From: Treponema denticola ATCC 35405
GTDB lineage: Bacteria; Spirochaetota; Spirochaetia; Treponematales; Treponemataceae
Assembly: GCF_000008185.1 (NCBI RefSeq)
Contig: NC_002967.9
Coordinates: 2,294,001-2,358,000, forward strand
Reading direction: 5' to 3'
Length of the DNA: 64,000 bases
Under the pieces are notes generated by a model, which was given only the letters and a program-made list of their open reading frames with translations, was not told the origin of the DNA and searched no databases. Made by a program: the position numbers and the translations under genes. Within the stretch, counting starts at the first letter, position 1. Each line of letters starts with the position of its first letter. Of the stretch, positions 52,520 through 61,928 are shown one piece after another.

Positions 52520-52593
52520 GGGATCGTAGCTCATCAGGATAGAGCAACTGCCTTCTAAGCAGTAGGTAGGGGGTTCGAGTCCCTCCGGTCCCG
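52520..52593 (+). tRNA. tRNA-Arg (TCT)
   Basis: Acceptor GGGATCG pairs with CGGTCCC (one G-T pair). The anticodon stem ACTGC/GCAGT holds the loop CTTCTAA (anticodon TCT), and the T-arm carries TTCGAGT. CCA is not encoded. Co-transcribed with tRNA-Pro. Confidence 0.93.
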
Positions 52594-52595
52594 CT

Positions 52596-52650
52596 AAAAG
52601 CCGATTAAGTAGTCTTGTACGTTAACAAGATAACTTAATCGGCTTTTTTA
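52596..52650 (+). terminator. Terminator of the tRNA operon
   Basis: Long stem AAAAGCCGATTAAGT / ACTTAATCGGCTTTTTT with an inner TCTTGT/ACAAGA pairing. The T-run ends just beyond the convergent activator gene's stop. Confidence 0.85.
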
Positions 52651-54189
52651 GTACTTAATGCCCAGTTTTTTCATCTTACTTTGAAGGGTTCCCGGTTTTA
52701 AGTTTAAAAGAGCGGCAGCTCCGTCTTTGCCGTAAATTTTTCCGTTTGAGGCTAAAAGAGCTTTTTGAATAATCTCGGTTTGAGCCTCATCAAAGGGTTT
52801 AATATCTTCAGGCAAAACCTTATCTTTTTCAGTCTCCTTATTTACGGCAGGCTTTAGGGGCTTTTTTTTAGCAGCGTTTGAAATATAGAATTCTCTTGTT
52901 CCCGGCACCAAGTGCTCGGCAGGGATTTCTCCGCCTTGCGAAAGAATTGCAGCCCGCTCTACAACGTTTTTAAGCTCGCGGACATTTCCATGCCAAGGCA
53001 TAGACATAAGTTTTTCGATTGCAGCCATCGAAAGGCTCGTGTTTTCAAAGCCCTTCCGTTTGCGTATATCCGAAATAAAATGTTCGGCTAAAAGAGCCGT
53101 ATCGTCATCGCGTTCCCTCAAAGGCGGAAGCCTTAGCGGGAAAACATCCAGCCTGTAAAGCAGGTCTTCACGGAAGCGTCCCATCGAAACGGCCTCGGCC
53201 AAATCGACATTGGTTGCGGCTATTATGCGCACATCCACAGAAACGGGTTTTTCCCCGCCGACACGCTCGAATTTTCCGTCTTGAAGAACACGCAAAAGTT
53301 TGGGCTGTAAATCAAAGGGCAAGTCCCCCACTTCGTCCAAAAAGAGGGTGCCGCCATCGGCAAGTTCAAACCGTCCCTTCCGCAAGGCCGCAGCCCCCGA
53401 AAAGGCGCCTTTCTCATGCCCGAAGATTTCACTTTCGGCAAGGCTCTGCACAAGGGCAGAACAGTTTACGGGCACAAAGGGTTTTTCGGCCCTGTTGGAA
53501 AGCCTGTGAATGGTGCGGGCTGCCTGTTCTTTTCCCGTTCCCGTTTCTCCCGAAATTAAAACCGGCACATCAGAGGCCGCAACCAGCTTTATCGAATCTA
53601 AAACCGTAGTCCAAGCCCGGGAAGAACCGACCATATCCTTAAAAACATTTGTCGAAGCGGTGAGCAAAACATTTCTTTCGAGAAGGAGGCTTTCGGTTTT
53701 TTGAATGAGGGATTGGGATGCATCCGTTTGGACCAAGGCAACCGAAATAAGTTTTGAAATTGTAGATATAAAACGGACGATTTCAGGCGTAAAGCGGGAA
53801 CACATACTGTGATCCAAGGTCATCATTCCGATAGCCTTGTCTCCTATGTAAAGGGGAGCCACCAAACAAGAATGATTTTCGGGCAGCTTCATTATTTCGT
53901 CATAGGTATCGACGTGGGGAATATTTTCATCAAACAAAAAAGCCTTTCTTTCATCTAAAATTCGGGCAATGTCTTTCCGTTTGTTTAAGTTAATCGTAAA
54001 ATCGTCCAATAATTTTGAAGAAAGCGGGCCTATGGCCTTTCTTACCTTTAGAACATTTTTATCTTCAAAGCCCATCACAACGGCAAGCTCGTAATCGACC
54101 AGTTCTCTTAAAGCCTCAAGAATAAGCTCCAATGCCTGCTCGGCCGAGATGGGATTTGTTTTATTTAAAACGGATATAGCCTTGTTCAT
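52648..54189 (-). CDS. Sigma-54-dependent activator with N-terminal GAF domain
   Basis: 513 residues. GAF sensor ~15-155, AAA+ domain ~180-420 with Walker A GETGTGKE (~211), GAFSGA sigma-54 loop (~261; consensus GAFTGA), Walker B LFLDEVGDL (~283) and R-finger region, and a C-terminal Fis-type HTH (KDGAAALLNLKPGTLQSKMKKLG). It activates sigma-54 RNA polymerase at unknown promoters in response to a ligand of the GAF domain. The T-to-S change in GAFSGA is conservative. There is no receiver domain, so no partner kinase is implied. Confidence 0.92.
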   Translation of the reverse strand: MNKAISVLNKTNPISAEQALELILEALRELVDYELAVVMGFEDKNVLKVRKAIGPLSSKLLDDFTINLNKRKDIARILDERKAFLFDENIPHVDTYDEIMKLPENHSCLVAPLYIGDKAIGMMTLDHSMCSRFTPEIVRFISTISKLISVALVQTDASQSLIQKTESLLLERNVLLTASTNVFKDMVGSSRAWTTVLDSIKLVAASDVPVLISGETGTGKEQAARTIHRLSNRAEKPFVPVNCSALVQSLAESEIFGHEKGAFSGAAALRKGRFELADGGTLFLDEVGDLPFDLQPKLLRVLQDGKFERVGGEKPVSVDVRIIAATNVDLAEAVSMGRFREDLLYRLDVFPLRLPPLRERDDDTALLAEHFISDIRKRKGFENTSLSMAAIEKLMSMPWHGNVRELKNVVERAAILSQGGEIPAEHLVPGTREFYISNAAKKKPLKPAVNKETEKDKVLPEDIKPFDEAQTEIIQKALLASNGKIYGKDGAAALLNLKPGTLQSKMKKLGIKY

Positions 54190-54242
54190 ACCCTGCGATT
54201 ATACCCGCATTATAAATTTTTGTCAAAAGGAGTCAGGGGGAA

Positions 54243-54313
54243 GTACAGCCGGCGAAGCTTCGAGGCGTACAGCCAGCGAAGCTTCAAGGCGTACAGCGGC
54301 GAAGCTTCGAGGC
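54243..54313 (+). repeat. Tandem array of the 24-bp GTACAGCC repeat, three units
   Basis: Units at 54243-54266, 54267-54290 and 54291-54313 (the last lacks one base). Each contains GTACAGC...GCGAAGCTTC...AGGC and is followed by TAAACCCCTTTTTCG, as at 55192. Confidence 0.9.
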
Positions 54314-54355
54314 TAAACCCCTTTTTCGTACCATTGCGGTTTATATTCTTTTATT

Positions 54356-54402
54356 TAACCGCAGCGAGCGCAAAGCGTTGAGCTCACGCTCAACTTCGCA
54401 AA
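54356..54402 (+). repeat. AACCGC element fragment with GTTGAGC/GCTCAAC hairpin
   Basis: Nearly identical to 58260-58306 for about 46 bp, then diverges. Confidence 0.7.
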
Positions 54403-54491
54403 TGAATTTTTTACCGATTTACTATTTTTTTCAAATAATTCCTACAAATATAATGGGGAGGGAAAATATGAAAAAATTAGGAGAAAATAAA

Positions 54492-55109
54492 TGGTAAAAA
54501 GATTTGAAGATTTAACATTTACAAAACTCTCGAAGTAGGAACCACCGCCATCCATGGCGAACTGTTAACATCTTATCCTATAACCTATCTTTGCGTAGAC
54601 AACCTTTAAATTTCGCTCAGAATTTTTGTTTCCTAACTCAACCAACGGATTGCCAGAAACTTTGTAACAATGCGGGATTCCAAAGGACTGCAAAACCTTT
54701 GGCAGCGCGAGGAAAAGAGATGGGGTCAAAGGGGAAGGGAAAAACCACCGCTCTGAACGGGGGGTTGTCCTTTCCCCTTTCAAAGATTATAATAAATGCA
54801 GATGCCTTTAATAACACTAAAAACAAAGCATTAAAAGGATTTTTAGAATACCTTAAAACAGGTAAAACAAAGAATGAATTTACAAGGAGGATAGAAGAAA
54901 TGATACAAACAGTAAAACAAAATGAACAAGCAAGACAAGAATATAGATTAATGTCTACTTTTGAAATGGACGCTAGGTATAAAGGCTTTACGGAAGGTAC
55001 TTATAACAACAAGAAAGAAACAGCTAAAATCTTAAAACAGTTGGGAGATTCGATACAAAAAATTATGCAGGTTACAGGCCTTCCCGAAGAAGAGATTGAA
55101 AAACTGTAA
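54492..55109 (+). pseudogene. Broken Rpn-family nuclease: N-terminal stub, repeat insertion, C-terminal tail
   Basis: The start survives as MVKRFEDLTFTK (ATG 54492) but hits a stop at 54537-54539. Repeat DNA at ~54690-54780 (copy C of the dispersed repeat) occupies the place of the catalytic core. The tail resumes at about 54780 (IIINADAFNNTKNKALKGF ... VTGLPEEEIEKL) and ends at 55109. The tail is a close paralogue of 8371-8694, and the junction with the repeat is at the same residue in both. Inactive. Confidence 0.75.
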
Positions 55110-55119
55110 ATTAGGGGAA

Positions 55120-55191
55120 GTACAGCCGGCGGAGCTTCAAGGCGTACAGCCGGCAAAGCTTCGAGGCGTACAGCCAGCGGAGCTTCAAGGC
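55120..55191 (+). repeat. Tandem array of the 24-bp GTACAGCC repeat, three units
   Basis: Units at 55120-55143, 55144-55167 and 55168-55191, directly after the nuclease remnant. Confidence 0.9.
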
Positions 55192-55358
55192 TAAACCCCT
55201 TTTTCGGAAGAAAGGTGTTTGACCTTGAAACTGCGTTGGTTGTTACCCTCCCCTATAACCCCTCCTTTCTCCAAAATTCCGCTTATGGGCTGCGCCCCTA
55301 AGAACCCGCATTGTTATCAAATTTTTAGTTTAATCCAATTTATAAAAATATTTTTCTA

Positions 55359-55399
55359 ATTTACTATTTTTTTCAAATAATTCCTACAAATATAATGGT
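55359..55399 (+). repeat. Second copy of a ~40-bp leader repeat
   Basis: TTTACTATTTTTTTCAAATAATTCC... is identical to 54416-54456, which leads into the nuclease stub. Here it leads into another nuclease scrap. Confidence 0.8.
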
Positions 55400-55410
55400 A
55401 TAAAGGTTTT

Positions 55411-55473
55411 TATGAAACTAAGAAAGAAACAGCCAAACTTATGAAGCTAAAAAACTTTAATATAGCCCAGCTG
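55411..55473 (+). pseudogene. Third nuclease scrap
   Basis: About 20 codons (YETKKETAKLMKLKNFNIAQ) match the C-terminal region of the Rpn remnants (NNKCETAKLMKRKNFDIALI); the sequence then diverges. Confidence 0.6.
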
Positions 55474-55595
55474 CCCATTATCTACGGCTTTTTTTTGCGG
55501 CGTTCTGCTTATGATGATGATAAACATGAAACAGTGCGACAGCAGCAAAAGGCCTCTCATCAAAAAAGAGCAGTTTTCAAACAATTATCCATCAT

Positions 55596-58103
55596 TTACG
55601 ATGCCCTTTTCAATATCAGCTCGGTACCGGCATCATTTTTCTTTAATTCCCATGTTTGTCCTGATGGCATTTCCACTAACTCGAAAAGGGTTTCCCAGTT
55701 GTCCGGTTTTGTACCGGCAGCTTTTACAAGCGGCTTATTTATCTGGGCATCATAGACCTCCGGCCGAATTTTGATATCAGATGCAGCATCTAAATTGTGT
55801 GCGGTAACAAAAGCCGGATAACCAGGATTGTTTCCTATCATGAGATGATTGCCTGTAATATTGACCTTTTCCTCTAATGTAAGTTTTGCCGTGTTGTCAC
55901 TTGCTCCATGCAGCCATATGCCAGATTCTCCTATGCTAGCCGTATTATTTTGTATATTTACCTTTCTTACGGTACACGTTCCTCTGTAAACACAAATACC
56001 GCCGCCCTTTGAGGATGCCGTATTAGCATTAGATGCACTATCTCCGATTACACTGTCGTTAATAATGACATTGCAGTCATCACTAGTATTACCTATATGC
56101 AAAGCACCGCCGGATTCGCTAGCACTATTTTTGATAAAAGTACAGTTTTCTATATTAGCTTTACCAGTTTCAATATAGAATGCACCGCCTTGATTTGCTT
56201 TACAGCTCTTAAAGGTACAGTCTTTAATAGATGCCTCTGCCCCGTTTCGTAGACAAATGCCTCCGCCCTGTTTTTGGGCTAACGTATTGCCGCCGCTTTC
56301 ATCAAACTCACAGCCGGATAGTTCTACCGATGACAAAAGCACATCTCCTTTTCCGTAGACAGAAATACCTGCACCGTTCGCTTTTTTGTTGTCGGAGTCG
56401 ACAGCCTTGACCGTACAACTCCAGATTTTTACTCTGTGTATTTTCAGCTTGCCGGGTTTGTCTGTATCCCAAAGGCAGTATATGCCGCCGCCGCTATTGC
56501 CTTCTCCGCCAGAAGCTTTAAGGGCATTAATTCCTATTTCTGTTTTAGTACTAGGGTTATCAGGGTTCCCGTTTTCATCCGTGTTGATATACAGACTTCC
56601 GCGGGTAATATTGATAGCACCGCCTGATATGTGCCCTGTGTTATTTTCGATTTTCCCGCCTTTAATGCGGACAATCGGCTGCTTGCCGAGACTAGCGCCG
56701 GCATAAATTGCCCCTCCGCCTGCACCTGTCGTTTGACAGCCCGTAATGGTACATCTTTCAAGTACTGCCTCTACACCGCCGTTCAAATATATACCGCCTC
56801 CGCCGTATGCTGTACAGGCCTCAATAACGCAGTTTTTAAGCGTCAATGTTTTTATTTGACTTGCAGAAATGGCACCGCCGTACTCAGAGGCGACCCCTTC
56901 AATACCATTCTTAAGTTTCAGGTCTTCGAGCGTGAGTTCCGTCTTATCTCCCGTTACGGTAAAGATGCGGTGAGCATTTGAACCTAACATACTTTGATTT
57001 GCATCGAGCTCAGCTCCGTTTTTACCCTTTATCGTGAGGCTTTTGTTTACTTCGATCGCACCGAAGTTGCCGGGGGCATTTGTTGCTTTAACATTACCCA
57101 TGACGGTTATAACGCCGCCTTCCTGTGCGCCCTCGACGGCTTGTTTTAACTTTTTCCATGCCTTCGTATTGTCGCTTATATCGGGGATAGAGCCTAAGGT
57201 CTTCGCTTCTTTTGGCTCCGAAGAAAGGCCTTTTTTATCGGTCAGCCATACCTTGTATTTTTTGGGGAGAGCACCATCTTCTGCCAGTTCTGTGTACGTT
57301 TTAACATAGACTGTCCAGCTTCCAGGGCTAGGAGGTACGTCAAAAAGCTGATCAACCGATGATAAAAGACCGTCCGGTGGAGTTGGAGGTATATTAAATC
57401 CGGACCCATCATCCTTTACGGTAAGAGGAATTGTTTCTTCTGAGCCGCCTTCTTCCTGTATGTGAATCGCTTTGATGTCTTTATGCAAACGCTTTCCGTT
57501 CAATATAGGTGTCATGCCCACGGTTTCATCAAAACACAGTGCGTAGAACCCGCCGACTTGCGTTTTCGCTATCTTTACATCGCCGATTTCGGGCGGCGGA
57601 GTATTCACTTCAATATTTAAGCTGAACTTTTTACTGAATTTTCTGCCGTCTGTTGAAGTAAGGGTAATTTCGGGGCCTATGCCGCCGTTACTCCACTCGT
57701 GCGCCTTTAAAAATGCCTCTTTGTATGTGAGTTCGAGCATATCGCCTGTCTGTTTAAAGGTGTAGTCAGTGTTGTATCTAGGCTGCTGATCTGAAGGAAA
57801 CCCGGGGAAATTGATAACTTTCCCCGCATCTAAGACGGATGTCGGCATAATGAGGGTAAAGTTTCTCGGATTACGCAGTTTTATCTTAAGCGTTACATCG
57901 TATGCAGACGGTATGCATAGTGCTCCGTCATTACTCATTTGATAGGGCTTATTGATGCTGAAGTCAATAGGAACAACTTCGCTGGACCAGTAGCTTAAAA
58001 AATCTTCAGGGTCATCCCTAAATTGTTTACAAGTTGCAAATACAACGGCAGTTGTAAGCACTGCCGCAATTGTTGTTAAAATCTTTAAAAGTTTTTTCAT
58101 CAC
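55596..58103 (-). CDS. Large parallel beta-helix surface lipoprotein
   Basis: About 835 residues. A signal peptide ends VVFATC (lipobox-like). The N-terminal region (~30-330) has beta-rich, probably Ig-like segments (EITLTSTDGRKFSKKFSLNI; VYVKTYTELAEDGALPKKYKVWLTD). From ~340 to ~790 there are right-handed beta-helix repeats with GGAI/GGGIY motifs (EYGGAISASQIKTLTLKNCVIEAC; GGGIYLNGG; GGAFYIETGKANIENCTF), like chlamydial Pmp and treponemal surface proteins. Probably an adhesin. The start is GTG 58103 or ATG 58100, with AAGGAG 6-9 nt upstream. It is surrounded by dispersed repeats. Confidence 0.85.
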   Translation of the reverse strand: MMKKLLKILTTIAAVLTTAVVFATCKQFRDDPEDFLSYWSSEVVPIDFSINKPYQMSNDGALCIPSAYDVTLKIKLRNPRNFTLIMPTSVLDAGKVINFPGFPSDQQPRYNTDYTFKQTGDMLELTYKEAFLKAHEWSNGGIGPEITLTSTDGRKFSKKFSLNIEVNTPPPEIGDVKIAKTQVGGFYALCFDETVGMTPILNGKRLHKDIKAIHIQEEGGSEETIPLTVKDDGSGFNIPPTPPDGLLSSVDQLFDVPPSPGSWTVYVKTYTELAEDGALPKKYKVWLTDKKGLSSEPKEAKTLGSIPDISDNTKAWKKLKQAVEGAQEGGVITVMGNVKATNAPGNFGAIEVNKSLTIKGKNGAELDANQSMLGSNAHRIFTVTGDKTELTLEDLKLKNGIEGVASEYGGAISASQIKTLTLKNCVIEACTAYGGGGIYLNGGVEAVLERCTITGCQTTGAGGGAIYAGASLGKQPIVRIKGGKIENNTGHISGGAINITRGSLYINTDENGNPDNPSTKTEIGINALKASGGEGNSGGGIYCLWDTDKPGKLKIHRVKIWSCTVKAVDSDNKKANGAGISVYGKGDVLLSSVELSGCEFDESGGNTLAQKQGGGICLRNGAEASIKDCTFKSCKANQGGAFYIETGKANIENCTFIKNSASESGGALHIGNTSDDCNVIINDSVIGDSASNANTASSKGGGICVYRGTCTVRKVNIQNNTASIGESGIWLHGASDNTAKLTLEEKVNITGNHLMIGNNPGYPAFVTAHNLDAASDIKIRPEVYDAQINKPLVKAAGTKPDNWETLFELVEMPSGQTWELKKNDAGTELILKRAS

Positions 58104-58259
58104 TTATTACTCCTTCTTAGGGGATTTTGTTTTTTGGATTGAATTGTTCCAATCTGAAAACATATTTTTTGTAACTGCTATCGGTGCGTTTGTATGTCAT
58201 TATGGTACAGTATAGCACTTTTCGCCGTAAATTACAACTTTTTGGGATTTTTTTTGTTT

Positions 58260-58376
58260 AACCGCAGCGAGCGCAAAGCGTTGAGCTTACGCTCAACTTC
58301 GCAAAGATGTTTTGATTCTATCTTAAATAATACATTTTTAAATTTACCCTTGGCGTTCCTTGCGGGCTTGGCGGTT
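58260..58376 (+). repeat. MITE-like AACCGC...GCGGTT element, full copy
   Basis: 117 bp with AACCGC / GCGGTT ends, an internal GTTGAGC/GCTCAAC hairpin on the left and CCCTTGGCGTTCCTTGCGG on the right. It lies in the 395-bp gap between the beta-helix gene and yggS; nothing else is seen in that gap. Confidence 0.65.
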
Positions 58377-58498
58377 TTATTTTATATCTTCAAAAATTAC
58401 AGTACTTTCACTTGGAAAAGGCTGCACAATGTGTTATAATCAGCTATTGTCTATATTTTAAACCTGATTATATCATAGACAAATGTGAGGTAATTTAT

Positions 58499-59239
58499 AT
58501 GAAGGACGATATTAAAATAAATTTGGAAGAGGTGCATAGACGGATGGAAAAGGCTTGTAAGGCCTGCGGAAGGGATCTTAAAGAGGTAAGGCTTCTTATG
58601 GCAACAAAGACCGTTACACCGGAGAGAATCTTAAAGGCCTTTGAATACGGGGAACTTTTAATAGGAGAAAACAAGGTTCAGGAGCTATGCGAAAAGTATG
58701 AGCCTCTTTCATCGGTAAAACACGAGACCCATTTTATAGGGCACCTACAAACCAATAAGATTAAGGACGTAATAAAATATGCCGACTGCATTGAGTCTGT
58801 CGACAGGCTTGACCTAGCCGAAAAGCTTAGCAAAAGACTTGAATCCGAGGGGAAGACCATGGATATTTTAATTCAGGTAAACACCTCTCAAGAAGAAAGC
58901 AAATTCGGATGTAAGCCTGAAGAAGCACTTGCTCTAACCGAAAAAATTGCAAAACTTCCCTGCTTAAAAATAAAAGGCCTTATGACAATAGGGCTTTTTT
59001 CCGATGATATGGATAAGGTGAGACTTTGTTTTAAGCTCCTGCAAAAAATTCGAAAAGAAATAACCGAAAAAAATATTCCCAATGTTTCGATGGAGGTTGT
59101 TTCTATGGGAATGACGGGAGATCTTGAAGTTGCTATCGAAGAAGGCTCAACCCTAATAAGAGTAGGTACGGCAATTTTCGGCAAAAGAAATTATCCCGAT
59201 TCCTATTATTGGAACGAAAATGCAAAAATTGAAGGTTAA
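58499..59239 (+). CDS. YggS-family pyridoxal-phosphate homeostasis protein
   Basis: 246 residues from ATG 58499 (GTGAGGT upstream; the frame extends earlier without similarity). PLP lysine in LLMATKTV (~37), FIGHLQTNKIKDV, IDRL-type segment, QVNTSQEESKFG, and VSMGMTGDLEVAIEEGSTLIRVGTAIFG are diagnostic. It buffers PLP in the cytoplasm. It overlaps the next gene by 20 nt. Confidence 0.94.
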   Translation: MKDDIKINLEEVHRRMEKACKACGRDLKEVRLLMATKTVTPERILKAFEYGELLIGENKVQELCEKYEPLSSVKHETHFIGHLQTNKIKDVIKYADCIESVDRLDLAEKLSKRLESEGKTMDILIQVNTSQEESKFGCKPEEALALTEKIAKLPCLKIKGLMTIGLFSDDMDKVRLCFKLLQKIRKEITEKNIPNVSMEVVSMGMTGDLEVAIEEGSTLIRVGTAIFGKRNYPDSYYWNENAKIEG

Positions 59240-60038
59240 ACTTTTTGGTTTATGTTTTTTTTCTCTTTTTCTATTTTACTCCCCTGCCCTCTTTTCCCAA
59301 GATTTTGACGCATTGACAAGGGTTCAAAAGAGGGTTGTAAACATAGAAGCTGCCGTGTCGGAAGTCGATATTTTTATAAGTGCCTATGACGGGGACACAA
59401 TAGCCTATAAAGCGGAGCTCAGTGCGGGCACAAAACTTTCGATAGTTGAACATAAAAAGAAGTTAAGGTTTACCGAGATAAAACCGGCAAGCGGAAAACT
59501 TTTTATCTATGTCCCAAAATATTTTTTACTTGAATCATGCAGAATTCTTGCAAGCCATTCTTCAATAAAAATTGAAGGCATAAAGGCCGTTCATTTTTCG
59601 GTTTCGGGGAATTTTAATCGGGCTGAAATTACAGGCTCCCGTCTAAAAAACAGCCTGATTGCACTTTCAAACGGCAGCCTGACCTTTAATAGCGGGATTG
59701 TAACTGCGGCCGATTTTTGCTTAAACACCTCAACGGCAAAGATTCAAATAGCCGAAGAAAAGGCGGATTGCAACCTTTTTGTAACAAAACAAAAATGTGA
59801 AAAATTCTTATATGAGGGAGAAGCGTATACCGATAAAATTTTAGCCCTTTCGCCGTCCAAACCTAAAAAATTTATCTCGATGAGTGCTTCTTTTTCTGAC
59901 ATAGACTTGGGCTTTTCGGCACCTTTAAAAGAACCGGCAGAAAAATTCGATAAATACGGAGTCAGCGAATTCGGCCCCAAACCCTCTCCCAACTTGGTAA
60001 ACAACGAAGCAAATTTTTTACCGAAAACCGGCAAATAA
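59220..60038 (+). CDS. Secreted hypothetical protein, DUF4097-like
   Basis: 272 residues. A signal peptide (LFGLCFFSLFLFYSPALFS) and a mature part with short beta repeats (FIYVPKYFLLESCRILASHSS...IKIEG; AEITGSRLKNSLIALSNGSLTF), resembling DUF4097-type beta-helical putative adhesins. No function known. It starts inside yggS, so it is coupled to it. Confidence 0.65.
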   Translation: MQKLKVKLFGLCFFSLFLFYSPALFSQDFDALTRVQKRVVNIEAAVSEVDIFISAYDGDTIAYKAELSAGTKLSIVEHKKKLRFTEIKPASGKLFIYVPKYFLLESCRILASHSSIKIEGIKAVHFSVSGNFNRAEITGSRLKNSLIALSNGSLTFNSGIVTAADFCLNTSTAKIQIAEEKADCNLFVTKQKCEKFLYEGEAYTDKILALSPSKPKKFISMSASFSDIDLGFSAPLKEPAEKFDKYGVSEFGPKPSPNLVNNEANFLPKTGK

Positions 60039-60040
60039 GC

Positions 60041-60074
60041 GATGAAAAATATACACGGACGTATATTTTTCATC
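60041..60074. terminator. Perfect 14-bp hairpin, likely terminator
   Basis: GATGAAAAATATAC / GTATATTTTTCATC with a 6-nt loop, right after the stop of the secreted-protein gene. The stem nearly equals that at 8799-8833. Confidence 0.65.
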
Positions 60075-60080
60075 AACCGA

Positions 60081-60109
60081 TTGACAAGTTTTAAAGTTTT
60101 TGATATACT
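60081..60109 (+). promoter_or_regulatory. tRNA-Ile(CAT) promoter
   Basis: TTGACA, 17-bp spacer, TATACT, 14 nt before the tRNA. Confidence 0.8.
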
Positions 60110-60123
60110 CAAAACTCTTTTAA

Positions 60124-60197
<74 letters not shown>

Positions 60198-60207
60198 CTT
60201 TTCTTTT

Positions 60208-60861
60208 TTAAAGACTGTAATAAAGCGAAAAAAAATGCATTATACTCCCGCCTATAACAAAGAGGTGCCAGATGCTGTGTGCCCATTTTACCTTCTTCAT
60301 TGCATAAAAAATACAACCGGCAGTATAAATAATTCCGCCTATAATTAAAAACTTAAAGCTTAAAAGCGGCAGCTGTTCTTTTAAGGGCTTTGCCGCAAAG
60401 ATGATGAGCCAACCCATGGGGATATAGGTAATAACAGACAAAATCCTTGCCCTGCTTCCGAATATCGAGTATAAAACTATGCCCAGGACAGCCAATCCCC
60501 AGATAATACCGAAGATTGTCCAGCCGACAGCTCCGTGAAGGGCCGAAAGGCAGTAGGCCGTGTAGGTTCCTGCTATCAGTATGTAGATTGAACAGTGATC
60601 GAAGATTCCGAATACCTTTTTTGCCTTTAGCGGAAGAGCATGGTATAGGGTCGAAAAAAGATAGAGGATTATTAAGGAAGCTCCGAAAATGGCAAAGCCT
60701 ACTACGTAACCGGCCTTTAAATCCGGCGGAGCATAACGGGCAGCCCTTATAACTAAAAGCACGAGGGCTGCAATCGAAAGACCTACCCCTATGCCGTGAG
60801 TTACGGCATTTGCAATTTCTTCACCTATAGAATATCTGCGTTTAATTTTTTCTTCTTTCAT
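60208..60861 (-). CDS. Hemolysin III family membrane protein (PAQR-like)
   Basis: 217 residues with seven hydrophobic segments. Motifs [12 protein letters not shown] (~12), [20 protein letters not shown] and the C-terminal [12 protein letters not shown] supply the conserved His/Asp of the YqfA/hemolysin III/PAQR group. The biochemical role in bacteria is unsettled. It converges with the tRNA. Confidence 0.9.
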   Translation of the reverse strand: MKEEKIKRRYSIGEEIANAVTHGIGVGLSIAALVLLVIRAARYAPPDLKAGYVVGFAIFGASLIILYLFSTLYHALPLKAKKVFGIFDHCSIYILIAGTYTAYCLSALHGAVGWTIFGIIWGLAVLGIVLYSIFGSRARILSVITYIPMGWLIIFAAKPLKEQLPLLSFKFLIIGGIIYTAGCIFYAMKKVKWAHSIWHLFVIGGSIMHFFSLYYSL

Positions 60862-61004
60862 AACTATTTAGACAGTTTAAAAGGTTTAAGGTTGCCTATT
60901 ACCTTGCAATTTTTTTTGTTTTTTATTATAATTCTATCCGAAAAGAGTGAATAAATTCCGCTTTTTTGCCGATAATTAAATGGAAAAAGTTTTGCAGGTT
61001 CATA

Positions 61005-61928
61005 ATGAAAAAAACTAACTATTTGTTTGCAGGTATAATCGTTTTTCTCTTGGTGCTAGGTACAGCCTATTTCGCCTTAGATATATCCACTCCCATTGGT
61101 ACTTCCCAAACCGTATTGGATGACGGAATGGGCGGAGGAGATACAAGATTGCCGACTTTTAGACCTGATAAGGAAATTTCGGAAATAACACTACCGCCTC
61201 TCGACTACATAGTCTATTCCGTAAAAAAAGGCGATATGGTAGGAGAAATAGCCTCCCGCTATGGGGTAAGTCAGGATGCGATTATAAGCTTAAACAAACT
61301 TAGAAACACAAGAACCCTCCAAATAGGACAGTTGTTAAAGATTCCCTCAATGGACGGAATTGTTTATACCCCGAAAAAAGGCGATACCCCTGAAAAATTG
61401 GCCGACACCTATAAAATCTCACTTGAAAAATTAGCTCTGGTTAATAACATTTCGGATAACAACGTACTAAAAGCAGGAGCTGCCATCTTTCTGCCTGATG
61501 CAAAACTTGACTGGGTAACCCTTCAAGAAATAAACGGAGACCTCTTTAAGTCTCCTATACGCGGAGGATACAGGGTAACTTCCCGTTACGGCTGGAGACG
61601 GGATCCCTTTACGGGAAAGAGGAGCTTTCATAACGGAATAGACCTTGCAACATACCGCGGCGCCCCCATCTATGCAGCCCTTCCGGGAACCATAGCCGCA
61701 ACAGGTTACAGTAATGTATACGGCAATTATGTAATAATAAGGCATCACTCAGGCTATCAAACCCTTTACGGGCATATGAATTCCATTCTAACCTCACGCG
61801 GAAAATATGTTACCGCTCAAAGCAAGATAGGAACCGTAGGCACAACAGGAAGAAGCACCGGCCCTCACGTTCATTTTACTGTTTACAAAAACGGAGCAAC
61901 GATAAATCCTGTCGCCGTATGGCACTAA
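61005..61928 (+). CDS. LysM-M23 family cell-wall endopeptidase
   Basis: 307 residues from ATG 61005. N-terminal signal anchor (LFAGIIVFLLVLGTAYF), two LysM modules (YSVKKGDMVGEIASRYG ~70; YTPKKGDTPEKLADTYK ~122) and a peptidase M23 domain with zinc ligands in HNGIDLA (~209), the Asp of that motif, and HVHF (~288). It binds and cuts peptidoglycan cross-links in the periplasm. The stop overlaps that of the convergent anti-sigma gene by 4 bp. Confidence 0.93.
   Translation: MKKTNYLFAGIIVFLLVLGTAYFALDISTPIGTSQTVLDDGMGGGDTRLPTFRPDKEISEITLPPLDYIVYSVKKGDMVGEIASRYGVSQDAIISLNKLRNTRTLQIGQLLKIPSMDGIVYTPKKGDTPEKLADTYKISLEKLALVNNISDNNVLKAGAAIFLPDAKLDWVTLQEINGDLFKSPIRGGYRVTSRYGWRRDPFTGKRSFHNGIDLATYRGAPIYAALPGTIAATGYSNVYGNYVIIRHHSGYQTLYGHMNSILTSRGKYVTAQSKIGTVGTTGRSTGPHVHFTVYKNGATINPVAVWH

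Noticed and set aside
52434-52593. Prophage or island attachment site at the tRNA pair
   Set aside because: No integrase gene and no repeated tRNA 3' end in the window.
53214-53704. Plus-strand frames inside the sigma-54 activator
   Set aside because: Antisense to a fully conserved AAA+ domain; no family similarity.
54243-55191. CRISPR array
   Set aside because: The 24-bp units are directly adjacent without spacers and no cas genes are present.
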